From Sinorhizobium arboris LMG 14919 (lineage in GTDB: Bacteria > Pseudomonadota > Alphaproteobacteria > Rhizobiales > Rhizobiaceae), in NCBI RefSeq assembly GCF_000427465.1, contig NZ_ATYB01000014.1, positions 2,255,570 through 2,319,569 of the forward strand: a stretch of DNA of 64,000 nt, read 5' to 3'. A program made the position numbers and the translations under genes. Positions 1-9,684 of this stretch are shown here, in pieces. The notes under the pieces are model-generated. The model was not told the origin of the DNA. It did no database searches and saw nothing but the letters and a program-made list of their open reading frames with translations. Within the stretch, counting starts at the first letter, position 1; each line of letters opens with the position of its first letter.

Positions 1-1
1 C

Positions 2-187
<186 letters not shown>

Positions 188-212
188 TTAAATTCTTCGG
201 AAGGTAACTATC

Positions 213-311
213 ATGAGCAGCATTTCCATTCTGGCCGGCGACCGCATAGACAGGGGCGGCCACGGCGACGACATCTCGGCCGTTATCGAGGTGATCCGGA
301 AGCGAAAATGA
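213..311 (+). CDS. possible 32-residue microprotein
   Basis: A short ORF starts with ATG after GGAAGG at a sensible spacing and follows the SDR stop by 25 nt, so it could be the last cistron of that operon. The predicted peptide begins MSSISILAGDRIDRGG and ends IEVIRKRK. It is mixed in charge with no membrane segment or cysteine. A terminator follows about 70 nt later, so the ORF would be inside the transcript. I do not recognise the peptide. It could be a chance ORF; the ribosome binding site is the main support. Confidence 0.35.
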   Translation: MSSISILAGDRIDRGGHGDDISAVIEVIRKRK

Positions 312-382
312 CCGCATTTCAATGGGATAGGGCTGCCGCCTGAATCGGATCGGCAGATCGCTGAATCAAGCTCTGAACATGA

Positions 383-409
383 AAAAGCCCGCCGTTGAAG
401 CGGGCTTTT
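383..409. terminator. bidirectional intrinsic terminator between the SDR operon and aatA
   Basis: A perfect 10-bp stem, AAAAGCCCGC pairing with GCGGGCTTTT, encloses a 7-nt loop. It gives a T tract on either strand and sits between convergent genes, so it can end both transcripts. Confidence 0.85.
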
Positions 410-429
410 CACATCGCTCTGCAGGAGAA

Positions 430-2041
<1,612 letters not shown>

Positions 2042-2239
2042 ATGTTTCTCGATGATGAAGTCGCCGCCTCACGCACGCGCCGCAACGAGGCACGCTGGGG
2101 TTTCTACATTGCGCTTGCCGCTCTTGCCGCCTGCATCGTGATGATCCTCGGATTGATGACGCAGGCGACCACGCAAGTCGACATCGGGCGACAGTCGACG
2201 ACGGCCTACATTCAGCACGAGGCGGGGCGCCATGTCTGA
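2042..2239 (+). CDS. small single-pass membrane protein, function unknown
   Basis: This 65-residue protein has a charged N-terminus (MFLDDEVAASRTRRNEA), one hydrophobic segment of about 20 residues near 22-42 (FYIALAALAACIVMILGLM) and a short polar tail. The frame extends further upstream, but the ATG at 2042 is preceded by GGGGG at proper spacing and starts just before the structured part, so I take it as the start. The last codons overlap the next gene by 8 bp, which implies translational coupling. I do not recognise the family. It probably acts together with the next protein in the inner membrane. Confidence 0.6.
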   Translation: MFLDDEVAASRTRRNEARWGFYIALAALAACIVMILGLMTQATTQVDIGRQSTTAYIQHEAGRHV

Positions 2240-2519
2240 CAACGAAAACGAGGTGCAGCCGAGCGCTGACCTCTTCGCCCGGCTATCGGCGATACAGACG
2301 GTCGTCATGGCGATCGTCGCCCTCTTCGCCCTGGCCGGCCTGATGCTCGTCGGCAAAGGCTTCTACGTGAAGGCCAAAGACGAGGTCGCACAATATCTGC
2401 TCCAGAGAAACTTCGATGCGCGACACCGCCCCGCGACGGGCGGCGAGCTCCGGCCGAACCGCGTTGAGGCGGTCGGAGAAGCGCCGGGACCGCTTATCAC
2501 GGGCTCGGTGGAGCGATAA
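2232..2519 (+). CDS. small membrane-anchored protein resembling a class GN sortase N-terminus
   Basis: This 95-residue protein has a polar start, a hydrophobic segment near residues 24-44 and then the stretch GKGFYVKAKDEVAQYLLQR. That stretch is reminiscent of the anchor and first helix of proteobacterial class GN sortases, which typically read G-x-G-x-x-I-x-A-K-x-x-x-A-Q-x-L-L-x-R-A. The protein stops soon after, and no TLxTC catalytic motif follows in any frame before the next gene. It is either a remnant, a small partner protein, or unrelated. It overlaps the previous small membrane gene by 8 bp. The resemblance is from memory of the family and is not a computed match. Confidence 0.6.
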   Translation: MSDNENEVQPSADLFARLSAIQTVVMAIVALFALAGLMLVGKGFYVKAKDEVAQYLLQRNFDARHRPATGGELRPNRVEAVGEAPGPLITGSVER

Positions 2520-2646
2520 AGCCGTATTGATCTGATTTGATTTGAAAAACGGTTCCTGCCGCCCCAGTTTGTCCGTTGTTCGTGCGCGGTCGTACCTCCG
2601 AGACGGCACGATGCATTCTGCGCAGGCGGACGGACCGAGGAAAGCA

Positions 2647-3837
2647 ATGCGGCAGACGCGCTGGAAAGCTGACGGCTCGACGAACACCGGAACAGTCGTT
2701 GCATCCTCGGCGGCGGCTGCAGTCGCGCTCCTTCTTGTTTTCGCCTCATCCCCTGCCGCAGCGCAGGAGATGCGCGAATTTCCCACGCAGACAGGAACCG
2801 TTCTCGTCGAGACGCTTGCCTCGGGACTGGAGCACCCCTGGGCGGTCGAAGCCATGCCCGACGGGGCGCTGATCGTCACGGAACGACCGGGCCGGCTGCG
2901 CATCCTGCGCGACGGCAAGCTGTCGGCTGCGATCAAGGGAGTGCCCGCGGCGGCCGCGCACGGCCAGGGCGGCCTTCTGGACGTCGCCCTCGATCGGCAA
3001 TTCGCGAGGAACAGGACACTCTATCTCACTCTCTCCGCTCGCGGCGACGGCGGCTACGGCACCGTCCTTGTCCGGGCGGTCCTCTCGCAGGACGAGCGGA
3101 GCCTGGCGGATGTCAAGGAGATCTTCCGGATGAACAAGTTCACCCGGAAGGGCCAGCATTTCGGCTCGCGCATCGCCATCGACAGCGACGGCAGTCTGTT
3201 TTTCGGCATCGGCGATCGCGGCGAAGGCGTACGCGCCCAGGACCCGCGCGACCATGCCGGCTCGATCCTCCACATCAATGCCGATGGCAGCATCCCTGCC
3301 TCCAATCCATATCGCGGCGGCACCGGCGGCTTGGCGGAAATCTGGTCCATCGGGCATCGAAACCCTCAGGGCATCGCCTTCGACCCCGAAGACGGCAAGC
3401 TCTTGACCGTCGAGCACGGCGCGCGCGGCGGCGACGAAGTGAACAATCCGCAGTCCGGCAGAAACTACGGCTGGCCGGTGATTACCTTCGGGAAGGATTA
3501 TTCCGGCGTGGAGATCGGCGAGGGCACCGCGAAGGAAGGCCTGGAGCAGCCGCTTTTCTACTGGGAACCATCGATCGCGCCGGGCGCGATCGCCGTCTAC
3601 CGCGGCAGCATGTTTCCGGAGTGGAACGGCGATCTCATGATCGCGGCACTGAAGTACCAGTTGCTTGCCCGCCTGGACCGCGACGAGACCGGCGCCGTCA
3701 CCTCCGAGGAACGCTTGTTCGACGGCGAGTTCGGCCGCATCCGCGACGTCGTCGTCGCTGCGGACGGAGCACTGATCATGGTCACCGACGAGGAGGATGG
3801 CGCCGTGCTCAGGGTCTCCAAAGCAGCCACGCAGTGA
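2647..3837 (+). CDS. periplasmic PQQ-dependent aldose sugar dehydrogenase (glucose/sorbosone dehydrogenase family)
   Basis: A 396-residue secreted beta-propeller enzyme of the YliI/Asd family, which oxidises aldose sugars in the periplasm using PQQ. The chosen ATG follows GAGGAAA at good spacing and gives a signal peptide ending ASSPAAAQ near residue 40; the longer frame upstream adds no recognisable sequence. Family signatures include LEHPWAVEAMPDGALIVTER near the N-terminus, GQGGLLDVALD, a HFGSRIAID stretch, IGHRNPQG, and a VEHGARGGDE motif in the active-site region. The gene appears monocistronic. Specificity within the family (glucose, other aldoses, or L-sorbosone) cannot be read from the sequence. 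Confidence 0.85.
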   Translation: MRQTRWKADGSTNTGTVVASSAAAAVALLLVFASSPAAAQEMREFPTQTGTVLVETLASGLEHPWAVEAMPDGALIVTERPGRLRILRDGKLSAAIKGVPAAAAHGQGGLLDVALDRQFARNRTLYLTLSARGDGGYGTVLVRAVLSQDERSLADVKEIFRMNKFTRKGQHFGSRIAIDSDGSLFFGIGDRGEGVRAQDPRDHAGSILHINADGSIPASNPYRGGTGGLAEIWSIGHRNPQGIAFDPEDGKLLTVEHGARGGDEVNNPQSGRNYGWPVITFGKDYSGVEIGEGTAKEGLEQPLFYWEPSIAPGAIAVYRGSMFPEWNGDLMIAALKYQLLARLDRDETGAVTSEERLFDGEFGRIRDVVVAADGALIMVTDEEDGAVLRVSKAATQ

Positions 3838-4052
3838 ATCCGCTCCTCTAAGATTCCTCAAGCGGGGTGCGCCGGCGCTACTCACACCTCGATCGGGAAA
3901 ACGGGACGGGCTTGCCCGGAAAAAATGCAACTGGTAGACCGACGCTGCAATCACCGGAGCGGCATGGCTTTGCGCTGATTCTCGAACGTCGCGGGATGTG
4001 CGCAGTACCATGCACATCCCGCGAACCAAGACCACGATCCGGGAGCCAATCC

Positions 4053-4958
4053 GTGACTCGCATCCAGGCCAATCTGTTTCTGCTGTTTGCCGGCGCAATC
4101 TGGGGTGCGGGCTTCGTGGCGCAATCGACGGCCATGGACGCAATCGGACCGCTCTGGTTCATCGGCCTGCGCTTTGCGATAGCGACGTTCGTGGCACTGC
4201 CCTTGGCGCTCCTTGAAAAGAGGCAGGCCGCCGCTACCCCATTGCCGCGCAACGCGGTGCGCAACTTCATCTTCATCGGACTGGCGCTTTTCGGCGGAGC
4301 CGTCACGCAACAATACGGCCTGCTCACCACCACCGTCACCAATTCCGGCTTCCTGACCGGACTCTATGTGGTTTTCGTGCCCGTACTGACGGTCGTCTTC
4401 CTGCGTCGCCGGCCGCACTGGGTCATCTGGCCGGCCGCCCTGCTCGCAACCTTCGGAATCTTTCTCCTGAGCGGCGGCACGCTCACCGCGTTGACCGGCG
4501 GCGATCTGCTGACAATCGCCTGCGCCCTGTTCTGGGCGGTTCAACTGATGTTGGTCGGCATATTCGCCCCCGCCACGGGTCGGCCGATGCTCCTGTCGAT
4601 GACGCAGTTCGCCGTCTGCGCGGTTGCAGGCTGCGTGCTGGCCGGACTGTTCGAGCCACTGAGCCCCGACGCGATCCGTGGCGCCCTCCCGCAGATCCTC
4701 TATGCCGGGATCTTCTCGAGCGGTATCGCCTTCATCTGCCAGGTCGTTGGCCAACGCTATACGACGGCGCCGCAGGCTGCCATCTTCCTGTCGAGCGAAG
4801 CGCTGTTCGCGGCCCTGTTCGGCGTGCTGCTGCTCGGGGAGATCATCCCTCCAGTCGGCTATGTCGGCTGTGCCGTCATCTTCCTGGCGATGCTTGCGGT
4901 CGAGCTGGTGCCGGAACTGGCAAAGAAACGTCGCGAAGCAGCGCAAGCTGCTGCCTGA
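4053..4958 (+). CDS. EamA/DMT-family inner-membrane transporter
   Basis: This 301-residue polytopic protein has about ten hydrophobic segments in two repeats, typical of the drug/metabolite transporter superfamily. It starts QANLFLLFAGAIWGAGFVAQS and has the second-repeat signature TTAPQAAIFLSSEALFAALFGVLLLGE. I chose the GTG at 4053, which has GGGAG 8 nt upstream; the frame extends to 3867, but that part encodes no membrane or domain sequence. The substrate is not predictable. The gene stands alone between the sugar dehydrogenase and a long gene-free stretch. Confidence 0.85.
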   Translation: MTRIQANLFLLFAGAIWGAGFVAQSTAMDAIGPLWFIGLRFAIATFVALPLALLEKRQAAATPLPRNAVRNFIFIGLALFGGAVTQQYGLLTTTVTNSGFLTGLYVVFVPVLTVVFLRRRPHWVIWPAALLATFGIFLLSGGTLTALTGGDLLTIACALFWAVQLMLVGIFAPATGRPMLLSMTQFAVCAVAGCVLAGLFEPLSPDAIRGALPQILYAGIFSSGIAFICQVVGQRYTTAPQAAIFLSSEALFAALFGVLLLGEIIPPVGYVGCAVIFLAMLAVELVPELAKKRREAAQAAA

Positions 4959-5627
4959 CGGCGGCTTCCGCGCGCCGTTCCGTGCAATTTCCCCGCGCTT
5001 CTCCTCGGGGACTTAATACTACTAATACTCTCCGAAACCCCTCAATTTTGCTTGGATCAGCGAAAACGCTTCGGCCAGGAGATATATCCTGCAGTTTTTC
5101 TGTAAGGATGTGTCCCGCTGCCGTCTGCCGCCTGTACGACGCTCGAACGATAAGCGATATCAGGCGGTTGGCGGCCGGAGCCAGGCTGCACAAAGTTGCG
5201 GCATGCCCATGTGCGACGGAATTTGGCGCAAATGGTCCACCCTGCCCTGCGCCTTTGCTCGAAAAGCTTTGAATTCAACAGCTTGCAATGCTTTTTGAAC
5301 GAGCGAGTCAAAACGGCCAACTGACCTCTTTTTGAGCAATGGAAAGACGCAATACCTCGTCAGAAAAGTTTTGCTTGCCAATTCAAAATAAACCCATCAC
5401 TCTTACTGTGTTCGGGCAATCTGCGAACACGGGAAGATCTTGAATAAAAGCGGGCCGGAGACGCAACCCACTCCGGGCGGCCAACGGGGGGAGGCTGTTT
5501 TTTCCTTCCTGCGGCTGGTCGCGATAACCAGGACCCTTTCCTCAATTGTCGAGAACTGCCCCCACGCCCATTTGGGCAAAACTGCAATGCTGCCCGCAGA
5601 GCGGGTGGAGAGAAAAGGACCTGACGC
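4959..5627. other. 669-bp region without a gene upstream of cspA
   Basis: No ORF here has a ribosome binding site plus plausible protein sequence. Two structures are visible: GTGTTCG/CGAACAC (5408-5414 with 5424-5430), and a longer imperfect hairpin between GCTCGAAAAGC (5257-5267) and the segment 5290-5304. Cold-shock genes often carry long structured 5' leaders, so part of this is probably the cspA leader; a small RNA is also possible. Confidence 0.35.
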
Positions 5628-5843
5628 ATGGCCGAGACTGGCACTGTAAAATTCTTCAACACAGACAAGGGCTTTGGATTTATCAAGCCTGAGAACGGTG
5701 GCGCGGACATCTTCGTGCACATTTCAGCCGTGCAGGCCTCTGGCCTGAGCGGTCTCACGGAAAACCAGAAGGTATCCTTCGACACGGAGCCGGATCGCCG
5801 CGGCAAGGGACCGAAGGCGGTCAACCTGCAGATCGTCGGCTAA
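5628..5843 (+). CDS. cspA: cold-shock protein
   Basis: This 71-residue single CSD protein binds single-stranded RNA and DNA and acts as an RNA chaperone in the cytoplasm. The RNP1 motif KGFGFI (residues 14-19) and the RNP2-type IFVHISA (about 28-34) are both present, and GTVKFFN opens the domain as usual. The start ATG follows GAGAAAAGGA. A strong terminator lies 33 nt after the stop, so the gene is monocistronic. Several csp paralogues are expected in rhizobia; the exact number of this one cannot be assigned. Confidence 0.93.
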   Translation: MAETGTVKFFNTDKGFGFIKPENGGADIFVHISAVQASGLSGLTENQKVSFDTEPDRRGKGPKAVNLQIVG

Positions 5844-5875
5844 CGCCGTTCGCTGCTGAAAAAGTTAAGTTCGAG

Positions 5876-5899
5876 CCCGGCAATTTTGCCGGGTTTTTT
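5876..5899 (+). terminator. intrinsic terminator of cspA
   Basis: CCCGGC pairs with GCCGGG across AATTTT and is followed by six T residues. Confidence 0.88.
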
Positions 5900-5988
5900 C
5901 GTTCAGGCTCGGTTCAGTTTGGCTTATATAGACTTTGTTCATCATGAAATCCGGAACCCGTCCGGTCGCATGCATAGGATTGAAGCCC

Positions 5989-6390
5989 ATGAACAAATTC
6001 ATCAAAGCAGCCGTCCTCTCGGTCGCCGCAGCCGCCGTCGTTATCCCGACCTTCGGCACCGCCCAGGCAGGGCACCGCAATCACGACGATGCGTGGGTAG
6101 CAGGCGCAGTGGGCTTGGCCGCAGGCGCGCTCATCGGCAGCGCGATCGCCTCGCCGCCGCCGCCGCGCTATTACGGCGAGCGGGTCTATATCGATCCGGA
6201 GCCCGACTATTACGAGCCCCGCCCCGTCTACCGCCCGGCTTATCGCCCGGTGGCGGTCGAGACGTACGGCCTCGAGCCCTGGACACCGGCCTGGTACCGC
6301 TATTGCTCGCAGCGTTATCGCTCGTTCAATCCGGACACCGGAACCTTCGTCGGTTATGACGGCCGCAGCCATTTCTGCAACGCCGGCTGA
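5989..6390 (+). CDS. BA14K-family secreted protein
   Basis: This 133-residue protein has a signal peptide (MNKFIKAAVLSVAAAAVV..., cleavage likely after AQA near residue 29), then a glycine/alanine hydrophobic helix (VGLAAGALIGSAI), a proline/tyrosine-rich linker and the BA14K motif at the C-terminus: WYRYCSQRYRSFNPDTG, then GYDGRSHFC. BA14K proteins were first described as immunoreactive Brucella proteins with lectin-like activity and are common in Rhizobiales. I chose the ATG at 5989 over 5935 because AGGAT precedes it and the signal peptide starts there. Two conserved cysteines in the motif region may pair. Confidence 0.85.
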   Translation: MNKFIKAAVLSVAAAAVVIPTFGTAQAGHRNHDDAWVAGAVGLAAGALIGSAIASPPPPRYYGERVYIDPEPDYYEPRPVYRPAYRPVAVETYGLEPWTPAWYRYCSQRYRSFNPDTGTFVGYDGRSHFCNAG

Positions 6391-6410
6391 ACCTCGCCGC
6401 GTTTGAATCG

Positions 6411-6447
6411 AAAAGGGCGCATGACTGAAGAAGTTGTGCGCCCTTTT
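6411..6447. terminator. bidirectional terminator between the BA14K gene and the MBL hydrolase
   Basis: AAAAGGGCGCA pairs perfectly with TGCGCCCTTTT over a 15-nt loop. It lies between convergent genes and gives T runs on both strands. Confidence 0.85.
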
Positions 6448-6463
6448 CCTTTCGCACCGCTCG

Positions 6464-7105
6464 TTAAAGACCGCGCAAAAACGGGTTGGTGCGCCGCTCC
6501 TCGCCGATCTGCCCGCCCGGACCATGGCCGCAGATGAAGCCCACATTGTCTCCGAGCGGCAGTATCTTGTCGCGGATCGAATCCAAAAGCTGCTGATGAT
6601 TGCCGCCGGGCAGGTCGGTACGGCCGATGGAGCCGTGAAAAAGGACGTCGCCCACATGGGCAAAATTCTGCGCCCGGTTGAAATAGACCACATGACCGGG
6701 CGCGTGCCCGGGGCAATGCAAGACTTCGAAGACGTGGTCCCCGAAGGAGACGGTGTCGCCGTCTTCCAGCCATCGGTCCGGCACGACGTTCTGGACCTTC
6801 ATGGCGAGACCGAAGCGCTCCGCCTGATCCTCCAGTCTTTCGAGCAGCGGCAGATCGTCCTTGTGTGGCCCGACAATGTCGAGCCCCAGTGCTTCCTTCA
6901 ATTCCTTGGCGCCGCCGGCATGATCGATATGACCGTGTGTGAGCCAGATTGCATTCAACGTGATGCCGTTTTCGCGGATCGTCTGGAGGATGACGTCGAC
7001 ATCGCCACCGGGATCGACGACCACGCCCTCCTTGGTCTCACTGTCGAACAGGACCGTACAGTTCTGCTCGAAATGCGTTACCGGGATGATGCCTGCCTGT
7101 AACAT
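6464..7105 (-). CDS. MBL-fold metallo-hydrolase (glyoxalase II/YcbL-like)
   Basis: A 213-residue metallo-beta-lactamase fold protein. The zinc motif THGHIDHAGG is at about residues 56-65, and the later ligands fall in HCPGHAPGH (about 129-137), HVGDVLF (Asp ligand) and FICGHGPG. Length and lack of a C-terminal domain fit the YcbL group of glyoxalase II-like thioesterases rather than full GloB. It probably hydrolyses a thioester or small ester in the cytoplasm, but the substrate is unknown. The gene is monocistronic. Confidence 0.85.
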   Translation of the reverse strand: MLQAGIIPVTHFEQNCTVLFDSETKEGVVVDPGGDVDVILQTIRENGITLNAIWLTHGHIDHAGGAKELKEALGLDIVGPHKDDLPLLERLEDQAERFGLAMKVQNVVPDRWLEDGDTVSFGDHVFEVLHCPGHAPGHVVYFNRAQNFAHVGDVLFHGSIGRTDLPGGNHQQLLDSIRDKILPLGDNVGFICGHGPGGQIGEERRTNPFLRGL

Positions 7106-7214
7106 CGGACCATGCCTCGCTCTTGCTTGTGAGGTGGCCTGGGAATGAGAAGTCTTTCCCGAACCAGGCCGCTTTCCCAGCTATAGCGATATGCGAGCGC
7201 TATGACAGCGCAAA

Positions 7215-7370
7215 TCAGCGCAATGCCACGATTTCCGAAGGCGGCGGCGAATATTGCACCGTCGCCAGAAGCAGCCCTGATACCATGAGCTTCGCTGCCA
7301 CGACGACCAACACCAGCGGACGCAGCCGCTTCGCGGCAAGCTCGCCATCGTTCGATATCTCACCTTGCAT
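7215..7370 (-). CDS. small single-pass membrane protein (51 aa), unknown function
   Basis: The frame is open further upstream, but an ATG at 7370 preceded by GGGAG with a 7-nt spacer gives a compact 51-residue protein: a polar start (MQGEISNDGELAAKR), one hydrophobic segment (PLVLVVVAAKLMVSGLLLAT) and a short tail ending PPPSEIVALR. The layout is that of a bitopic inner-membrane microprotein. No family is recognised. It sits just upstream of the MBL hydrolase on the same strand, about 110 nt away. Confidence 0.5.
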   Translation of the reverse strand: MQGEISNDGELAAKRLRPLVLVVVAAKLMVSGLLLATVQYSPPPSEIVALR

Positions 7371-7588
7371 CTTGTCACTCCCGGCCTGGAGCCAGCCAGT
7401 CCTGCAGAAATCGACCAATCCACGCATTTCGCCGGCGGACGAGAATAGCCGAAGAGCCCGTCGGCTTGCGCCAGTCCAAGCAACGCTTGGCCGCGACACT
7501 ATGTTTCATCCTCACATTTCGTGATGTCACAGGGGGAACATCCCTGCGGCGCGGCGCGTTCTGGCCTGCAATGAAAGGGAGCAAGATG

Positions 7589-8218
7589 ATGAAGACCTTC
7601 TCTCCGACTCTGTTCAAGGCGGCCCCCCTCAGAGCGGCTTTGGCAGCAGGTGCGATACTCGCCGCCATTCCCTCAGCCCACGCCGAGATGAGCGCGACGA
7701 CGCTCACGGACCTCAATGTGCGGGCGGGCCCAGGGCCCCAATATCCTGCGGTGGGCGTCGCGACACGCGGCAGCGCCGCCGTGCTCGACGGCTGCATCGA
7801 GGGGAGCAACTGGTGCCGCATCGACGTCAACGGCCTGCGTGGCTGGGCTTACGCCCGCTACCTGGCGACGGATATGGGCGGAACAACCGCGGTTATACAG
7901 GAACGCCGCGCAGAACTCTCGGTCCCCACCGTGACTTATGAGGGCGAGACGGTCGTCGCGACATCCGAACCCCTCGAACTGGTCGGCCCGGTCGAGCCGG
8001 TTGAGGCCGTGACGCCGCCTCCTACGGTACGCACCTATATCACCGAGAATCCCGTCGACACTGTTTATGTGGATGGAGAGGCCGTGGTGGGTGCCACGTT
8101 GCCGAACACGGTGCCCGTTCAGCCCATTCCCGATTACGAGTACCAATATGTGACCATTAACGGTCAGCCCGTCCTCGTCGATCCTGGCACGAGAAGGGTG
8201 GTCTACGTCTATCGCTGA
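7589..8218 (+). CDS. exported SH3-domain protein with C-terminal DUF1236 motif
   Basis: A 209-residue exported protein. The signal peptide ends at AHA near residue 32. A bacterial SH3 domain follows (TDLNVRAGPGPQYPAVG, then a segment with W-C-R-I-D and GWAYARYL). The C-terminus ends with YVTINGQPVLVDPGTRRVVYV, the DUF1236 pattern common in Rhizobiales periplasmic proteins. Two adjacent ATGs occur; the second (7589) has the better 7-nt distance to GGGAG. Such proteins probably bind peptidoglycan or another envelope polymer. The partner is not known. Confidence 0.78.
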   Translation: MKTFSPTLFKAAPLRAALAAGAILAAIPSAHAEMSATTLTDLNVRAGPGPQYPAVGVATRGSAAVLDGCIEGSNWCRIDVNGLRGWAYARYLATDMGGTTAVIQERRAELSVPTVTYEGETVVATSEPLELVGPVEPVEAVTPPPTVRTYITENPVDTVYVDGEAVVGATLPNTVPVQPIPDYEYQYVTINGQPVLVDPGTRRVVYVYR

Positions 8219-8550
8219 CCGTCGGGCGGCAGAGCGAGAAATATGCTCCGGTAATGGCGCAGCGTCCCTTGCAGCACGCTGCGCCAAGGCGAATCAGCCG
8301 CTCGACCCATGCCGGGCCGCAAAACGGCGCGAGCGGCGGTACTCGAGAGACCCTTGCGCCTCCCGAGCGCCAGAAACAAATTCCCGAAACAACTCAACCG
8401 ACTATCACTCACGGCGGTTTCCCGGCCGGCACCTGGGAACCACACCGGTGGTGGCAAAATTGACAATCTTTCGCTTCGGCCTCAACCTTCCCGTGCCGGA
8501 TTGTCCGGTATGCCGCGACTCTGGATGAGGGTCGCACGACGGAGGGATCG
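8219..8550. other. gene-free spacer before the glycine-rich membrane protein
   Basis: Across 332 bp no convincing ORF is seen. TTGACA occurs at 8460-8465, but the expected -10 position (CAACCT) is poor, so I do not call a promoter. Confidence 0.3.
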
Positions 8551-8817
8551 ATGGAAGCATTAGTGCCTATCATTACCCAGTTGATTGCGGGGGCAGCCGG
8601 CGGCAACGCAACCAGCGCCATGCTGAAGCAACAGGCATTTGGCGTCGTGGCCCGCACGATCGTCGGTGCTATCGGCGGTCTCGGCGGAGGGTTCCTGATT
8701 CAAATGCTCGGCGGAGAGGCGGCCGCGACCGGTCTGGCCATGCAGGCGATCGGCGCCCTCATCGGCGGCGGCGTGCTCAATGGCATCGTCGGGCAGTTCG
8801 TCGGCAAACAGGCCTGA
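8551..8817 (+). CDS. glycine-rich hydrophobic small protein
   Basis: An 88-residue protein with a ribosome binding site (GGAGGG) just before the ATG and a terminator 26 nt after the stop, so it is a well-delimited single gene. It is rich in Gly, Ala and Ile, with two helical hydrophobic stretches holding GxxxG-type spacing (VVARTIVGAIGGLGGGFLIQM and AIGALIGGGVLNGIVGQ). It is probably membrane-inserted or membrane-associated. I do not recognise a characterised family. Confidence 0.7.
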   Translation: MEALVPIITQLIAGAAGGNATSAMLKQQAFGVVARTIVGAIGGLGGGFLIQMLGGEAAATGLAMQAIGALIGGGVLNGIVGQFVGKQA

Positions 8818-8843
8818 CCCTTCAGGCAACATCATGGCAAGGT

Positions 8844-8867
8844 AAAAGGCGGCCGCGGCCGCCTTTT
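8844..8867 (+). terminator. palindromic intrinsic terminator
   Basis: A perfect 24-bp palindrome centred at 8855/8856 has AAAAGGCGGCC as its left arm and a TTTT end, directly after the glycine-rich protein gene. Confidence 0.8.
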
Positions 8868-8937
8868 CTGCGTAAGGGGGGACGGGCCATCCAAAGCGGT
8901 TCGCAATCTCGATCCGGATGCCTGCGACTCGATGGAA

Positions 8938-8960
8938 ATATGTCAACCAAACTGACATAT
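8938..8960. promoter_or_regulatory. inverted-repeat operator candidate for the MarR regulator
   Basis: ATATGTCA and TGACATAT form a perfect 8-bp inverted repeat around a 7-nt spacer, about 50 nt upstream of the chosen regulator start. The size and symmetry fit a MarR dimer site. An upstream ATG at 8940 would lie inside this repeat, which argues against it as the start. Confidence 0.55.
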
Positions 8961-9008
8961 ATTGCGGTATGTTTGCGAAAAGCAATTCGATTGAAAGGAT
9001 GTGAACGC

Positions 9009-9485
9009 GTGGCCGGCCAGATCAGGAACACGAGCATAAGCAACAGCGCTGGCGAAGATGCGGACACGATCGATTTCGAGATCATCGAGCTGCTGTTCTT
9101 TGCCTATCGCGACTTTACCGGCGATCCGGACGCCATTCTCGAGAAGAGCGGATTCGGCCGCGCGCACCACCGCGTCGTGCATTTCGTCAACCGCGAACCT
9201 GGCATGACCGTGGCGGATCTTCTCGACACGCTGAAGATCACCAAGCAGAGTCTTGCCCGCGTCCTCAAGCAACTGATCGATTCCGGGTATATCCGGCAGG
9301 TCACCGGTCCCGAGGACAGGCGTCAGCGGATGCTTTACACGACACCGGACGGCCAGGCCCTGGCACGGGCTCTTGCCGAACCACAGTCCCGCCGCATAGC
9401 GGATGCTTTGGCAAAGGCCGGACCGGGCGCGCGGGAAACCGTGAAGCGGTTCCTCGCCAATATGATGAACGACGTAGGCGACTGA
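9009..9485 (+). CDS. petP: MarR-family transcriptional regulator (PetP-like)
   Basis: A 158-residue winged-helix regulator. The DNA-binding region spans about residues 45-115 (MTVADLLDTLKITKQSLARVLKQL as helices 2-3, then the wing with PEDRRQRMLY). I chose the GTG at 9009, with AGGA 9 nt upstream, over the ATG at 8940, which lies in an inverted repeat. It precedes an OmpR-type response regulator by about 200 bp; the same MarR-plus-OmpR order is known as petP-petR in Rhodobacter capsulatus, and the sizes match (about 160 and 235 residues). The symbol is by synteny and family. It may autoregulate through the upstream repeat. Confidence 0.75.
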   Translation: MAGQIRNTSISNSAGEDADTIDFEIIELLFFAYRDFTGDPDAILEKSGFGRAHHRVVHFVNREPGMTVADLLDTLKITKQSLARVLKQLIDSGYIRQVTGPEDRRQRMLYTTPDGQALARALAEPQSRRIADALAKAGPGARETVKRFLANMMNDVGD

Positions 9486-9684
9486 TCCAAGGGAACGCCC
9501 GAGAGTCACACAACGATTCAAAATGTTACGCGACCTGTGCGGGTCTGATTGGACGCCGGCTTGTCGTTCGTGGCAAAACGGGTAGCCCCTTGAATAGACG
9601 GGAGACCGCGGCGCATGTGCCGCTTTGTCTTCCGCATCTTGGGCGCAGCCTTCCGGCAGTGACCGGCAATGAGGGTACCGAACG

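Noticed and set aside
8460..8488. TTGACA upstream of the glycine-rich protein
   Set aside because: The -10 position (CAACCT) is poor, so no promoter was called.
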